Part shown: piece after piece, positions 53,513 through 63,472 of the stretch
Layout: each line of letters starts with the position of its first letter
Position numbering within the stretch: the first letter of the stretch is position 1
Assembly (NCBI RefSeq): GCF_000820505.1
Contig: NZ_JWJD01000002.1
Span: 209,153-273,152 of the forward strand
Length of the DNA: 64,000 nucleotides
DNA from: Geoalkalibacter ferrihydriticus DSM 17813
Lineage (GTDB): Bacteria; Desulfobacterota; Desulfuromonadia; Desulfuromonadales; Geoalkalibacteraceae
Direction of reading: 5' to 3'
Notes under the pieces: generated by a model
What the model saw: the letters and a program-made list of their open reading frames with translations, nothing else
The model's database searches: none
What the model was told of the DNA's origin: nothing
Program-made: the position numbers and the translations under genes

Positions 53513-55138
53513 TTACAAGGCCAGGCGAATCACGAATTTCGCACCGCCCTGGCGACCCTGATGTAATTCGATGTCGCCGCCGTGAGCTGTGACGATGGCG
53601 TGCACCATGGCGAGTCCGAGTCCGGTGCCGGAATCCTTGGTGGTAAAAAAGGGCTCGAATATTTTCTGCCGCAAGTCGTCGCCGATACCCGGGCCGGAAT
53701 CCTCGACCCAGATCCTGCCTTCGGCACGGGCGCCCAAATAAAGCACACCCCGGCCGCCCATGGCTTCGGCCCCATTGATCACCAGATTCCACAAGGCTTG
53801 GCGAAACTGCTGACGATCAACCTCGACCCAGACCGCACCCTGATAATCCTTGTGTATCTCTATAGCAGAAAAACGCCCATCCGCCATCAGCAATTGCGCA
53901 AGCTCGTCGAGCAGCGCCGCGACATCGACTTTTTCAAGGCGGGGTAGATTAGGACGGGCATAGTGCAGAAAATCGGTCAGCAGGACGCTGAGGCGATCGG
54001 CTTCGCGAACCACGATGCGCATGAGGCGTTTATCGTCATCGCTGACACTGGGGGCTTCCATGAGCATTTGCACCGATCCGCTGATCGAAGCCAGAGGATT
54101 GCGGATTTCGTGGGCCATGCCCGAGGCCAGGCGACCGACGGCGGCCAGGCGGTCGGTGCGCTTGAGACGTTCTTCCATCTCCTTGACATGACTCAGGTCT
54201 TGAAAAGTGACCAGCAAACCCAGCACCTGCTCGTCCCGATCACGCAAATAGGTGGCATCGTAGCCGACAATGTGGAGATTGCCGAAGCGGTCCATAAGCT
54301 GCCCCTCGCCGCGGCTCACCAACCGGAATTCGCCGTCGTAAACCTCCATGGAGGGGAAAACTTCGCGGACATCGCGGTCATAGACATCCTCAAGAGCATA
54401 GCCGGTAATCTTGCAGCCTGCCGCATTGAGAGAGCGAATTCGCCCCTGTGGGTTGATGATGAGCAACCCGCTGTTGATGTTGGCGAGCAGGGTGCGATTG
54501 AGATTTTCCAGCTCTTCGTAGTCGATCTGGCGTCGCTCCAGGGCCTGCTCGCTGCGACGCAGCCGTTCGGAGAGCGCACCGCTGAGCAGCGCGGTGAGAA
54601 AAAAGGCGATGACGTTGACGAAGATGGCGAAAAATACCGTGCCGGCATCGATCTGCGCGGGAAAGGGCACCCCCTCGAGCAGGGGCAGAAGCTCGAAGTA
54701 TTGCAGATCAAGAATGGCGCCGTAGAGAATAGAGGCCGCCGAGGCGACCAGCAGGGCGTCGCGCCGTGACAAAAGCAGGGCACTGCTGATGATGACCAGG
54801 ATGTAGAGAAAGGAAAAAAGGCTCTCGATGCCGCCACTCAGATAAATGAGGCAGGTGACGAAGAACAGATCCCAGACGATCTGCATCTGGGTAAAGACTT
54901 TGAAGCGCTGGATTTTGCGCAGCACCGCGGCGGAAACCAGCGCCTGCCCGTAGGAAAAGGCCACCAGCAGAAACAGATAATCGACGGCCGGCTGGGCTTG
55001 CACACTGCGCCAACCGAGTTGGTAAAAGATGGCGCCGCCGAGAAACAGGGTGATGACGACCACCCGAAACAGCAGAAACCAGCTTAACTGCAAACGGGTC
55101 GGCTCAGGCCGACCCGTTGTGCGGGATGCTTCGTTCAT
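53513..55138 (-). CDS. pilS: Sensor histidine kinase PilS
   Basis: 541 aa. Six TM helices in residues about 20-190, a PAS domain (LLANINSGLLIINPQGRIRSLNAAG), HisKA with phospho-His in ASGMAHEIRNPLASISGSVQML, and HATPase_c with N-box LWNLVINGAEAM, GRIWVEDSGPGI and GTGLGLAMVHAIV. It phosphorylates PilR, coupling pilin levels or redox state to pilA transcription. It starts 12 bp after pilC. Confidence 0.95.
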   Translation of the reverse strand: MNEASRTTGRPEPTRLQLSWFLLFRVVVITLFLGGAIFYQLGWRSVQAQPAVDYLFLLVAFSYGQALVSAAVLRKIQRFKVFTQMQIVWDLFFVTCLIYLSGGIESLFSFLYILVIISSALLLSRRDALLVASAASILYGAILDLQYFELLPLLEGVPFPAQIDAGTVFFAIFVNVIAFFLTALLSGALSERLRRSEQALERRQIDYEELENLNRTLLANINSGLLIINPQGRIRSLNAAGCKITGYALEDVYDRDVREVFPSMEVYDGEFRLVSRGEGQLMDRFGNLHIVGYDATYLRDRDEQVLGLLVTFQDLSHVKEMEERLKRTDRLAAVGRLASGMAHEIRNPLASISGSVQMLMEAPSVSDDDKRLMRIVVREADRLSVLLTDFLHYARPNLPRLEKVDVAALLDELAQLLMADGRFSAIEIHKDYQGAVWVEVDRQQFRQALWNLVINGAEAMGGRGVLYLGARAEGRIWVEDSGPGIGDDLRQKIFEPFFTTKDSGTGLGLAMVHAIVTAHGGDIELHQGRQGGAKFVIRLAL

Positions 55139-55150
55139 GAAAAACTCGAC

Positions 55151-56368
55151 TCAGCCGCCGACCGTTCCGGCGAGCTGGAAAATGGGCAGATACATGGCGA
55201 TGACCAGACCGCCGACGGTGGTGCCGAGAAACAGCATCAGCAGAGGCTCAAGCATCGCCGTCAGGGCGGACACCGCATCATCGACCTCATCGTCGTAGAA
55301 GTCGGCGATCTTGTTGAGCATGGTGTCGATGGCGCCCGACTGCTCGCCGACGGAAATCATCTGGCACACCATCGGCGGAAAGACGCCCGATTTCTCCAGG
55401 GGCTCGGCAATGGTCTTGCCCTCGCTGATGCTCTGGCGCACCCTGTAGATGGCCTTTTCGACGGTCTTGTTGCCGGCCGTCTTGGCGACGATCTCAAGGC
55501 CGTCGAGGATCGGCACGCCGGAGGAGATCATGGTGCCCAGGGTGCGGGTGAACTTGGCCACCGCCGCCTTGCGGATCAGGGGGCCGAACACCGGCAGCTT
55601 CAGCGCCCAGTCATCAATACGCGCACGCCCCCTCTGAGTGCGGTAGATGCGCTTGAAGGCGAAAATAGACAAAATGATGCCACCGATGATCGCGACGATG
55701 TAATCCTGCACGAAGTTACTGATGTTGATGACAATTTGGGTCGGCGCGGGCAGCGCGCCGCCGAAGTCGGCAAACATGGTCTCGAAAGCGGGGATGACGA
55801 ACACCAGAATCACGGCGATAACGACAAAGGCGATTCCCACCACCGTGGCCGGATAGGTCATGGCACCCTTGATCTGCTTTTTGAGCTTGAGGGCTTTTTC
55901 GATGTAAGCCGCCAGACGATTGAGGATGGTATCGAGAATACCGCCCACCTCGCCTGCCGCGACCAGGTTGACGTAAAGCTCATCGAAGGCCTTGGGGTGT
56001 TTTTTCAGCGCATCGGCGAAGGTCGATCCGGATTCGACATCCTCCTTGACCTGCACGAGAATTTTCTTGAAGGTTTTGTTGTCCTGCTGGCGCCCGAGAA
56101 TGTCGAGGCACTGCACCAGGGGCAGACCGGCATCAATCATGGTGGCGAACTGGCGGGTAAAAACCACCAGATCCTTGGTCGTGATCCGCGGCTCCATGCC
56201 GGGAATTTTAAAATCGCGATCAAGTCCCTTGCCGCGCTCGGTGACCTTGGACGGCATGATGCCCTGGCGACGCAGGGTCGCGGTGACGGCGGCCTGGCTG
56301 GGCGCTTCCATCTCGCCTTTTTGAGCCGCGCCGGCGCGGGTTTTTCCTTCCCAGGCAAATTTGGCCAT
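55151..56368 (-). CDS. pilC: Type IV pilus inner-membrane platform protein PilC
   Basis: 405 aa, two GspF domains: residues about 70-195 (FTRQFATMIDAGLPLVQCLDILG, NLVAAGEVGGILDTILNRLAAY) and about 275-395 (FTRTLGTMISSGVPILDGLEIVAKTAGN, MISVGEQSGAIDTMLNKIADFYDDEV), with three TM helices. It links PilB/PilT to the growing pilus. The gene is 17 bp after pilT. Confidence 0.96.
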   Translation of the reverse strand: MAKFAWEGKTRAGAAQKGEMEAPSQAAVTATLRRQGIMPSKVTERGKGLDRDFKIPGMEPRITTKDLVVFTRQFATMIDAGLPLVQCLDILGRQQDNKTFKKILVQVKEDVESGSTFADALKKHPKAFDELYVNLVAAGEVGGILDTILNRLAAYIEKALKLKKQIKGAMTYPATVVGIAFVVIAVILVFVIPAFETMFADFGGALPAPTQIVINISNFVQDYIVAIIGGIILSIFAFKRIYRTQRGRARIDDWALKLPVFGPLIRKAAVAKFTRTLGTMISSGVPILDGLEIVAKTAGNKTVEKAIYRVRQSISEGKTIAEPLEKSGVFPPMVCQMISVGEQSGAIDTMLNKIADFYDDEVDDAVSALTAMLEPLLMLFLGTTVGGLVIAMYLPIFQLAGTVGG

Positions 56369-56385
56369 GGTTTATCCTCGCAGAA

Positions 56386-57501
56386 TCAGGCTCGCGCCGC
56401 AGCCGCCGAGGGCGTCATGCGCTTGAGTACGGAGCTGGGGTTGGCGATCATCTGGCGCAGTTCTTCGGGGTCGGAAGAGCGGCCGATGGCATCTTCCATG
56501 GCAATCAGTTTTTTATGATAGAGCATGAAAAGCGACTGATTCATGGTCTGCATGCTGAACTTCTCCTGCCCCATCTGCATCTGCGAGTAGATCTGATGGA
56601 CTTTGTCCTCGCGAATGAGGTTGCGAATGGCCGCGTTGGGCACCATGATTTCCAGAGCCAGCACGCGCCCGCGCCCCGAGGCCTTGGGAATGAGGGTCTG
56701 GCTGAGTACCCCTTCGAGCACGAAGGAGAGCTGCGCGCGCACCTGCGTCTGCTGGCTGGTGGGAAAAACATCGATAACGCGATTGATGGTCTGTACGCAG
56801 CCGTTGGTGTGCAGGGTGGCAAAACACAGATGCCCGGTTTCGGCAATGGTCAGGGCCGCCTCGATGGTTTCGAGGTCACGTAGCTCGCCAAGCAGCACCA
56901 CGTCGGGATCCTGACGCAGAATATGTTTGAGGGCTTTCTTGAAACTCGCCGTGTCGGCACCGACCTCGCGCTGGTTGACCAGGCACTTTTTATGAGGATG
57001 CAGGTATTCGATGGGATCTTCGATGGTCATGATATGTTCCTGACGCTCGCAGTTGATCTGATCGATCATCGAGGCCAGGGTTGTCGACTTGCCGCTGCCG
57101 GTGGGGCCGGTGACCAGTACCAGGCCGCGGGGTTTGCGTGAGATGTCCTTGACCACCTGCGGCAGGCCCAATTCATCAAAGGTCAGAACCTTGTAGGGAA
57201 TCAGGCGAAAAGCCCCGGCGACAGCACCGCGCTGCATGAACAAGTTGCCGCGAAACCGGGACAAACCTTTGACCCCGAAGGAAAAATCGAGCTCATTTTC
57301 TTCTTCGAATTTGCGCTTCTGGGCATCGGTGAGAATGCTGTAGCACAACTGCTTGGTTTCCGCCGGGGTCATGGGCGGCAGCTTGGTCGGCAGAACCTTG
57401 CCGTCGATGCGCAACTGCGGCGGCGTGCCGGTGGAAATATGCAGGTCGGAAGCGCCCTGCTCGACCATGGCCTTCAGAAGCTGGTGGATATTGGCAGACA
57501 T
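56386..57501 (-). CDS. pilT: Pilus retraction ATPase PilT
   Basis: 371 aa from ATG 57501 (MSANIHQLLKAMVEQGASDLHI), with AGAGGG upstream; the extension to 57531 overlaps pilB and is not needed. Walker A LVLVTGPTGSGKSTTLASMI, Asp box HIMTIEDPIEYLHPHKKCLVNQREVG, Walker B PDVVLLGELRDLETI (Gly in GELRD) and His box GHLCFATLHTNGC. It powers pilus depolymerisation. Confidence 0.96.
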   Translation of the reverse strand: MSANIHQLLKAMVEQGASDLHISTGTPPQLRIDGKVLPTKLPPMTPAETKQLCYSILTDAQKRKFEEENELDFSFGVKGLSRFRGNLFMQRGAVAGAFRLIPYKVLTFDELGLPQVVKDISRKPRGLVLVTGPTGSGKSTTLASMIDQINCERQEHIMTIEDPIEYLHPHKKCLVNQREVGADTASFKKALKHILRQDPDVVLLGELRDLETIEAALTIAETGHLCFATLHTNGCVQTINRVIDVFPTSQQTQVRAQLSFVLEGVLSQTLIPKASGRGRVLALEIMVPNAAIRNLIREDKVHQIYSQMQMGQEKFSMQTMNQSLFMLYHKKLIAMEDAIGRSSDPEELRQMIANPSSVLKRMTPSAAAARA

Positions 57502-57527
57502 GTGAGACCCTCTGGTTTCAGAAATTA

Positions 57528-59228
57528 TCAATCATCGGCAATGGTGCAACGCAGCACTTCCTCGAAGGAAATCAGCCCTTCTTTGAGCTTGGTCAGCGCC
57601 GACTGGCGCATGGTCTTGACCCCCAGGCGCATGGACTCGCGCTTGATTTCGGAGGTATTGGCGCCGGCCAGGACCAATTCGCGGATCTCCTCGAACATGG
57701 GCATGACCTGATAAAGACCGACCCGCCCACGGTAACCCGTGTTGTTGCAATTGCCGCACCCACGGCCCCTGCGGCAGGTAACGCCGTCGACCTCTTCCGC
57801 CGGCATTCCGGCCTCGATGAGAGCCTGCTTGGGAATCTCTTCGACTTCGTGACACTCGGAGCAGACGCGCCGCGCCAGGCGCTGGGCGGTGATCAGGTTG
57901 ACCGCCGAGGCGACAAGAAAGGGCTCGATGCCCATGTTGAGCAAGCGGTTGATGGTGGACGGAGCGTCGTTGGTATGCAGAGTCGAGAGCACCATATGGC
58001 CGGTGAGTGCCGCCTTGACTCCGATTTCCGCCGTCTCGAAGTCGCGAATCTCACCGATCATGATGATGTCGGGATCCTGACGCAGGAAGGCGCGCAGCGC
58101 GGCGGCGAAATTAAGGCCGATTTCTTCATGCATCTGCACCTGGTTGATGCCGGCAAAGTTGAATTCGACCGGGTCTTCGGCGGTGGAGATGTTTTCCGTG
58201 GTCTTGTTGAGTTCGCCCAGTGCCGAATAGAGCGACACCGTTTTACCTGATCCCGTCGGCCCGGTGACCAGCACCATGCCAAAGGGTTTGTGAATCTCGC
58301 GCTGGAACCATTCCAGAGCCTTAGGTTCATAGCCGAGCTTGGTCATGTCAAGCTGCAGGTTGCCCTTGTCGAGAAGACGCAGAACCACCTTTTCACCAAA
58401 CAGGGTGGGCAGACAGTTGACACGATAATCCATGTCCTTGCCGCCGGGCAGCTTGATCTTGATGCGTCCGTCCTGCGGCAGACGCCGCTCGGCGATGTCC
58501 ATCTCGGACATGATCTTGATACGCGAGATGATGGCGTTCTTAAGCTTCATGGGCGGCTTCATCACCTCATAGAGCACGCCGTCGATGCGGTAACGAACGC
58601 GAAACGTTTTTTCGTAAGGCTCGATGTGAATATCCGAGGCTTTTTTCTTGATGGCGTCGGTAAGGATAAGGTTGACCAGTTTGACGACGGGAGCATCTTC
58701 GGTCGCTTTTTCCAATGCGGCAACGTCGACGGAATCTTCTTCATCGACCAATTCGAGATCGATGTCCTCCAGATCCTCCATAACATCGGCCAGAGACTGG
58801 CTCTGGTCGTAATAGCGGTCGATGGCCGCCTTGATCGACGCTTCCGATGCCACGACCACCTCGATGTTGTAGCCGCTCATGAACTTGATGTCGTCGATGG
58901 CGAAGATATTGGAGGGGTCGCTCATGGCGATGATCAGGGTGGAGCCGGCGCGATTAACCGGCAAGACCTGGTATTTCTGGGCAATGTCAGCGGGAATCAA
59001 GCGGATGACGGCGGGCTCGATCTCGAATTCATCGAGGTTGATGGAGGGTACGCCGTATTGTTTTGAGAGAAAAGCAGACAACTCTTCATCATGAAGAAAG
59101 CCGAGCTTGATGAGGCTGGCGCCGAGGCGCCCGCCATGGCTTTTCTGTTCGGCAACCGCCTTTTCCAGTTGGTCACTGGTAATCAGTTTGTTGCGAACCA
59201 GAAGTTCTCCGAGTCGATTGCTGGTCAT
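57528..59228 (-). CDS. pilB: Pilus extension ATPase PilB
   Basis: 566 aa from ATG 59228 (MTSNRLGELLVRN). MshEN-type N-domain (LGELLVRNKLITSDQLEKAVAEQ, a c-di-GMP-binding fold in some PilB), Walker A MVLVTGPTGSGKTVSLYSAL, DPVEFNFAGINQVQMHEEIGLNFA, Walker B IIMIGEIRDFET, and a zinc motif CSECHE with CRRGRGCGNC. It drives pilus polymerisation. It lies 80 bp after aroE and starts the pilBTCSR run. Confidence 0.96.
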   Translation of the reverse strand: MTSNRLGELLVRNKLITSDQLEKAVAEQKSHGGRLGASLIKLGFLHDEELSAFLSKQYGVPSINLDEFEIEPAVIRLIPADIAQKYQVLPVNRAGSTLIIAMSDPSNIFAIDDIKFMSGYNIEVVVASEASIKAAIDRYYDQSQSLADVMEDLEDIDLELVDEEDSVDVAALEKATEDAPVVKLVNLILTDAIKKKASDIHIEPYEKTFRVRYRIDGVLYEVMKPPMKLKNAIISRIKIMSEMDIAERRLPQDGRIKIKLPGGKDMDYRVNCLPTLFGEKVVLRLLDKGNLQLDMTKLGYEPKALEWFQREIHKPFGMVLVTGPTGSGKTVSLYSALGELNKTTENISTAEDPVEFNFAGINQVQMHEEIGLNFAAALRAFLRQDPDIIMIGEIRDFETAEIGVKAALTGHMVLSTLHTNDAPSTINRLLNMGIEPFLVASAVNLITAQRLARRVCSECHEVEEIPKQALIEAGMPAEEVDGVTCRRGRGCGNCNNTGYRGRVGLYQVMPMFEEIRELVLAGANTSEIKRESMRLGVKTMRQSALTKLKEGLISFEEVLRCTIADD

Positions 59229-59308
59229 AAGTCGCGTTGTACTCCGCAAACCAATTCTTGAAAGTGGTTTTATAATATTTTCTAAACTTCAGCCTGTCAA
59301 GGCATGCG

Positions 59309-60175
59309 TTAATTGTCAGCCAACTCTGCCAAAAGCCGGGATTTCATGACGCCAAAGGGCGGTTTGCGTCCCGTCCACAATGTGAAGGCCCGCTCCCCTT
59401 GAGCCGCCAGCATGCCTAAACCATCGGCGACCGGGTGCCCCTGAGCCCGTGCGGCATGCCACAAAGGGGTTCCGCCACGCCGATAGACCATGTCGTAGAT
59501 ACAACACTTTTTCGGCACACAAGCCCAGGGCAGCGGCACCTCTTCACCATGCAGCCCAAGGCTTGTGGTATTGACCACCAAATCACTGGCTCCCAGGGCC
59601 TGCTCCCAAAGAGATGATGCCAAAGGCAGATGTGCAAAGGCTGTGCCGGGGAACCGGGACGAAAATGAATCGACAAGCAAGCGTGCCCGCGCCGGGTCGC
59701 GGTTGGCCACTCCGATCCAGGCTGCGCCGGACTGCGCCAACGCCACCAGTGCCGCGCGGCAGGCCCCGCCTGCGCCCAAGAGCAGAACCCGGCGCCCGGC
59801 CGGATCAAAATCAAGATCGCCGGCCAGGCTTTGCACAAAACCCGCGCCGTCGGTATTGAAGCCGTGCAGGCAGCCGGCGCGATTGACGATGGTATTGACC
59901 GCGCCGATGAGACGGGCATTTTCATCCACCTCGTCCAGCAGGGTCAGCACCGCCTCTTTGTGCGGAACGGTCACGTTGACCCCGAGAATATTCAGTGGGC
60001 GCAACGCCGCGACGGCTTGCGGCAGATTGTCAGGGAGGACATGAAAAGGCAAATAGACCGCATCGATACCCGCCTCGCGCAAAGCGGCGTTCTGCATCAG
60101 CGGCGAGAGGGAATGGGCGACGGGATCGCCGAAAATGCCGAGAATGCGTGTCGTTCCAAAGATGTTGTTTGTCAT
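59309..60175 (-). CDS. aroE: Shikimate dehydrogenase
   Basis: 288 aa. Substrate site GDPVAHSLSPLMQNAALREAG, catalytic Lys in VNVTVPHKEAVL, NTDGAGF, NADP-binding LLLGAGGACRAALVAL with ANRDPARA, and DMVYRRGGTPLWHAARAQG. It reduces 3-dehydroshikimate to shikimate with NADPH, using the product of AroQ and feeding AroK, whose genes lie about 20 kb away. It is 108 bp after ribF, and pilB follows. Confidence 0.95.
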   Translation of the reverse strand: MTNNIFGTTRILGIFGDPVAHSLSPLMQNAALREAGIDAVYLPFHVLPDNLPQAVAALRPLNILGVNVTVPHKEAVLTLLDEVDENARLIGAVNTIVNRAGCLHGFNTDGAGFVQSLAGDLDFDPAGRRVLLLGAGGACRAALVALAQSGAAWIGVANRDPARARLLVDSFSSRFPGTAFAHLPLASSLWEQALGASDLVVNTTSLGLHGEEVPLPWACVPKKCCIYDMVYRRGGTPLWHAARAQGHPVADGLGMLAAQGERAFTLWTGRKPPFGVMKSRLLAELADN

Positions 60176-60283
60176 TTGTCCTTGGTCATTTGTTGTTTTC
60201 AGTTGCGGTCGGTTTGTAACTGTTCCACATGCACCGCAGGCCGCGGCGCGAGTGGGTATTGCAGCCGAATGGTTAGGTTGGTT

Positions 60284-61282
60284 TTACGCGTCCCGTTCCT
60301 CGCGTCCCGCGTCCCTGTCCTCGCATTCGCCCAGATAATCCCGGTAGGCGATGATGTTTTGATTGGCGAGGAGTTCTCTGGCCCGGGCGATATCTGCTCG
60401 GATTGCGGTGCACAATTCATCTGTGCCGGCAAAGCGCTTTTCTTCCCGCAGGCGATCGAAAAAATACAGGCGCAGTGAGCGGCCGTAAAGATTGCCGGAA
60501 AAATCGAGGAGGTGAACTTCAATGGAGAGGGCATCGCCGCCAAAGGTGGGTTTGCGGCCAATATTGGCGACGGCAGCGTAAACCTTGCCTTCATGGAGGG
60601 CCTTGACCGCATACACCCCGGGAGCCGGTAGAAGTTCTTTTTCGGTGGCGAGATTGGCGGTGGGAAACCCCAGGCTCTGCCCGCGATGGTCGCCGTGTAC
60701 CACCCGCCCCTCGAGCGTGAAGTGACGGCCAAGCAGCGCAACCACACCCCGCACGTCGCCGGCGCCGACCATGCGCCGGACACGGGTTGAACTGTAGACG
60801 GTCTGGCCCTGGGCAATGGGTGCCAGAATCTCGACACCGAAGCCGAACCGTTGACCCATTTTTTTGAGCAAATCGGCATCGCCGCTGCGCCCCTGACCAA
60901 AACGATAATCATAGCCAACCACAATATGTCGCGCGCCGATGCAATTCAAAAGGACCCGCGAGACGAAGTCCTCAGGCCTCAGATCGGCCAGCTCGCGGGT
61001 AAAGGGCGGACAGAGAAAAACATCGATGCACGAGGCGGCAATCAATTTGATTTTTTCGTCGTAGGTGTTGATCAGACGCAACTCGCGGTGAGGCGCCAGA
61101 ACCCGCAGGGGGTGCGGCCAAAAGCTAAAAACAGCGGCGGTGCCGTCGATTTCGCGGGCACGGCATACGACCCGCCGAAAAATCTCACGGTGGCCGAGAT
61201 GAACCCCATCAAAATTGCCAAGGGTCACCACGGCGCCGGGAAAGGGCCTGGTGATACGGGAAAGATCGTTGAAAACTTTCAT
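60284..61282 (-). CDS. ribF: Bifunctional riboflavin kinase/FAD synthetase
   Basis: 332 aa. FAD-synthetase domain with AVVTLGNFDGVHLGHREIF, FSFWPHPLRVL, GYDYRFGQGRSGDADLL and SSTRVRRMVGAGDV; riboflavin kinase domain with GRVVHGDHRGQSLGFPTANLATE and VANIGRKPTFGGD. It makes FMN and FAD. The last residues (ECEDRDAGREERDA) come from a GC-rich, repetitive stretch (CGCGTCCC copies near 60290-60320) and do not look like a conserved end. It overlaps rnr by 4 bp. Confidence 0.94.
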   Translation of the reverse strand: MKVFNDLSRITRPFPGAVVTLGNFDGVHLGHREIFRRVVCRAREIDGTAAVFSFWPHPLRVLAPHRELRLINTYDEKIKLIAASCIDVFLCPPFTRELADLRPEDFVSRVLLNCIGARHIVVGYDYRFGQGRSGDADLLKKMGQRFGFGVEILAPIAQGQTVYSSTRVRRMVGAGDVRGVVALLGRHFTLEGRVVHGDHRGQSLGFPTANLATEKELLPAPGVYAVKALHEGKVYAAVANIGRKPTFGGDALSIEVHLLDFSGNLYGRSLRLYFFDRLREEKRFAGTDELCTAIRADIARARELLANQNIIAYRDYLGECEDRDAGREERDA

Positions 61283-63456
61283 GAATCGCCGTCGTCGGCA
61301 ACATCTCCTTGCGCCGCTGCGGGGGGAGCGCCTTCAAGGACGAAATCGATCTGGCGCCTCTCCACATCGACGTGTTCGACGCGCACCTGTATTTCGTCGC
61401 CGATCTGGAAAACGCGGCGCCCGTGCTCCCCGACCAGGCGATGCCGCTCTTCCTCGAAATGATAAAAATCGTCCCCCAGGGAGGAAACCCGGAGCAGACC
61501 TTCGAGAAAGAACTCCTTCAGCTCGACAAAAAGACCAAAGGCCTGAACACCGGAGATGATCCCGGCAAAACTTTCACCCTGGTGCTGCACCATGAACTGG
61601 CACTTCTTCAAAGCGACGATATCGCGCTCGGCCTCCATGGCACGCCGCTCGCGCGCGGAGGTCTGTTCACCTATTTCGGGAAGCGTCTGCGCCAGGCGTT
61701 GTTTTTCATGCTCTGACAAGCCTTTCTTGCCTAAGGCGCCGCGCAGGATGCGATGGACCACGAGATCGGGATAACGGCGGATGGGTGAAGTGAAATGGCA
61801 ATAGTCGTGCGCGGCCAGACCGAAGTGTCCGACGTTTTCGGGTGAATAGCACGCCTGTTTCATGCCGCGCAGCATGACCTGATTGATCATGCGCTCCTCG
61901 GGGCGACCGGCAACCTGATCAAGCAACTGCTGCAGATCGCGCGGTGCCACCTGCCCCTGGCGCAACGACAGCTTAAGATTGAAGTGACTCAAAAACTCTT
62001 GGAACTGCTGCAATTTTTCGGCGGAGGGCGGTTCGTGCACGCGGTACAGAAGAGGGATTTCGCGCGCACTGAGAAACCCGGCCACCGCTTCGTTGGCCGC
62101 CAGCATGAATTCCTCGACGAGGCGATGGGCAAAATAGCGCTCACCGCGCACGATATCCTCGATATTGCCCTGAAGATCCAGCACGATCTCGGCCTCGGGC
62201 AAATCAAAATCCAGGCTGCCACGCAGGCGGCGGCGTTCCTGGAGCCGTTCAGCCAGGGTCTTCATCACCTGAAGCGCGGGATAAACCTCACCCTGCCGAC
62301 TGATCTCCTCGGTATCGCCCAGTTCGATCATGGCGCGCACCTGGGTGTAAGTAAGACGGGCGCGACTGCGGATCACCGCCGGATAAAATCGGCTCTCCAG
62401 GCGCACGCCCTCGGCGTCGAAGAGCATTTCCGCGGTCATGACCAGACGCTCGACGTCAGGATTGAGGGAACAGATGCCGTTGCTCAGATGCTCAGGCAAC
62501 ATGGGGATGCAGCGCCCGGGAAAATACACGCTGGTGCCGCGCACATAGGCTTCGCGGTCAATGATGCCGCCCTCGGTCACATAATGCCCGACATCGGCGA
62601 TGGACACCCACAGGCGAATGCGTCCCTGGCCCTCGTCGCGTACCGCAACGGCGTCGTCAAAATCCTTGGCGGTTTCCCCGTCGATGGTGACAGTCAGCAA
62701 ATCGCGCAGATCTTCGCGACCGCTGAATTCCTCCGGCAGAACTTCGCCGGGAATTTCTTCGGCCGCGGCAAGCACTTCGCCGGGAAAGCGATGCGGCAAT
62801 CCATGCTGATGGATAATGGTCAGCACCTCTACTTCGGGGTCACCGGGATCACCGAGCACCTCGATGATGGTTCCCTCGGGATTGCGGTTCTTGCTGGGAA
62901 AGGAATCGATGCGTGCGACCACGATTTGCCCGGATCGCGCCTTGCCGCGCGCATTGCGGGGAATGACGATATCCTGGCCCAGACGCGGATCGGAAGGTAC
63001 CAGGTAGGCGAACTTGCGGGTCTGCTCGAAACGGCCGACCAGAGTCTGGTGGGCGCGCTGAACCACCCGCACAATGCGTCCTTCGGGCTTGTCGCTGCGA
63101 ATGCCGCGCTCGGCCCGCACCAGGACCTGATCGCCATGCATGGCCTCGCGCGCGAATCGGGCCGGGATGAAAATATCCTTGCCTTCGGGCTCGCCGGTAC
63201 TGACGAAGCCATAACCGTCGCGGTGCATGCTGATGGTGCCGGTGACCAGATTGACCTTGCGCGGCAGGGCATAGCGCCGTCCCTTGAGTTGCACCAGGAT
63301 GCCGCGCTCCACCAGTTCGTCAAGATGGGCGAGGAGACGTTTTTTGTCGCGGCGACCCACGCCGAGATGGCGGGCGATTTCTTCAGGGGTCAGGGGGTGC
63401 CGCGCGTTTTTCTCAAAAAACTCAATAATACCCTCGACATTCAAAGCATCACTCAT
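61279..63456 (-). CDS. rnr: Ribonuclease R
   Basis: 725 aa from ATG 63456 (MSDALNVEGIIEFFEKN); the longer frame to 63534 overlaps the upstream actin-like gene. An N-terminal winged helix (PLTPEEIARHLGVGRRDKKRLLAHL), cold-shock OB domains (GTISMHRDGYGFVSTG), RNB domain (DFDDAVAVRD, DVGHYVTEGGIIDREAYVRGTSVYFPGRCIPMLPEHLSNG, HFTSPIRRYPDLVVHR) and S1 (FAGIISGVQAFGLFVEL). A 3'-5' exoribonuclease that degrades structured RNA. Confidence 0.95.
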   Translation of the reverse strand: MSDALNVEGIIEFFEKNARHPLTPEEIARHLGVGRRDKKRLLAHLDELVERGILVQLKGRRYALPRKVNLVTGTISMHRDGYGFVSTGEPEGKDIFIPARFAREAMHGDQVLVRAERGIRSDKPEGRIVRVVQRAHQTLVGRFEQTRKFAYLVPSDPRLGQDIVIPRNARGKARSGQIVVARIDSFPSKNRNPEGTIIEVLGDPGDPEVEVLTIIHQHGLPHRFPGEVLAAAEEIPGEVLPEEFSGREDLRDLLTVTIDGETAKDFDDAVAVRDEGQGRIRLWVSIADVGHYVTEGGIIDREAYVRGTSVYFPGRCIPMLPEHLSNGICSLNPDVERLVMTAEMLFDAEGVRLESRFYPAVIRSRARLTYTQVRAMIELGDTEEISRQGEVYPALQVMKTLAERLQERRRLRGSLDFDLPEAEIVLDLQGNIEDIVRGERYFAHRLVEEFMLAANEAVAGFLSAREIPLLYRVHEPPSAEKLQQFQEFLSHFNLKLSLRQGQVAPRDLQQLLDQVAGRPEERMINQVMLRGMKQACYSPENVGHFGLAAHDYCHFTSPIRRYPDLVVHRILRGALGKKGLSEHEKQRLAQTLPEIGEQTSARERRAMEAERDIVALKKCQFMVQHQGESFAGIISGVQAFGLFVELKEFFLEGLLRVSSLGDDFYHFEEERHRLVGEHGRRVFQIGDEIQVRVEHVDVERRQIDFVLEGAPPAAAQGDVADDGDS

Positions 63457-63472
63457 TGCGCAAAGACCCTCC

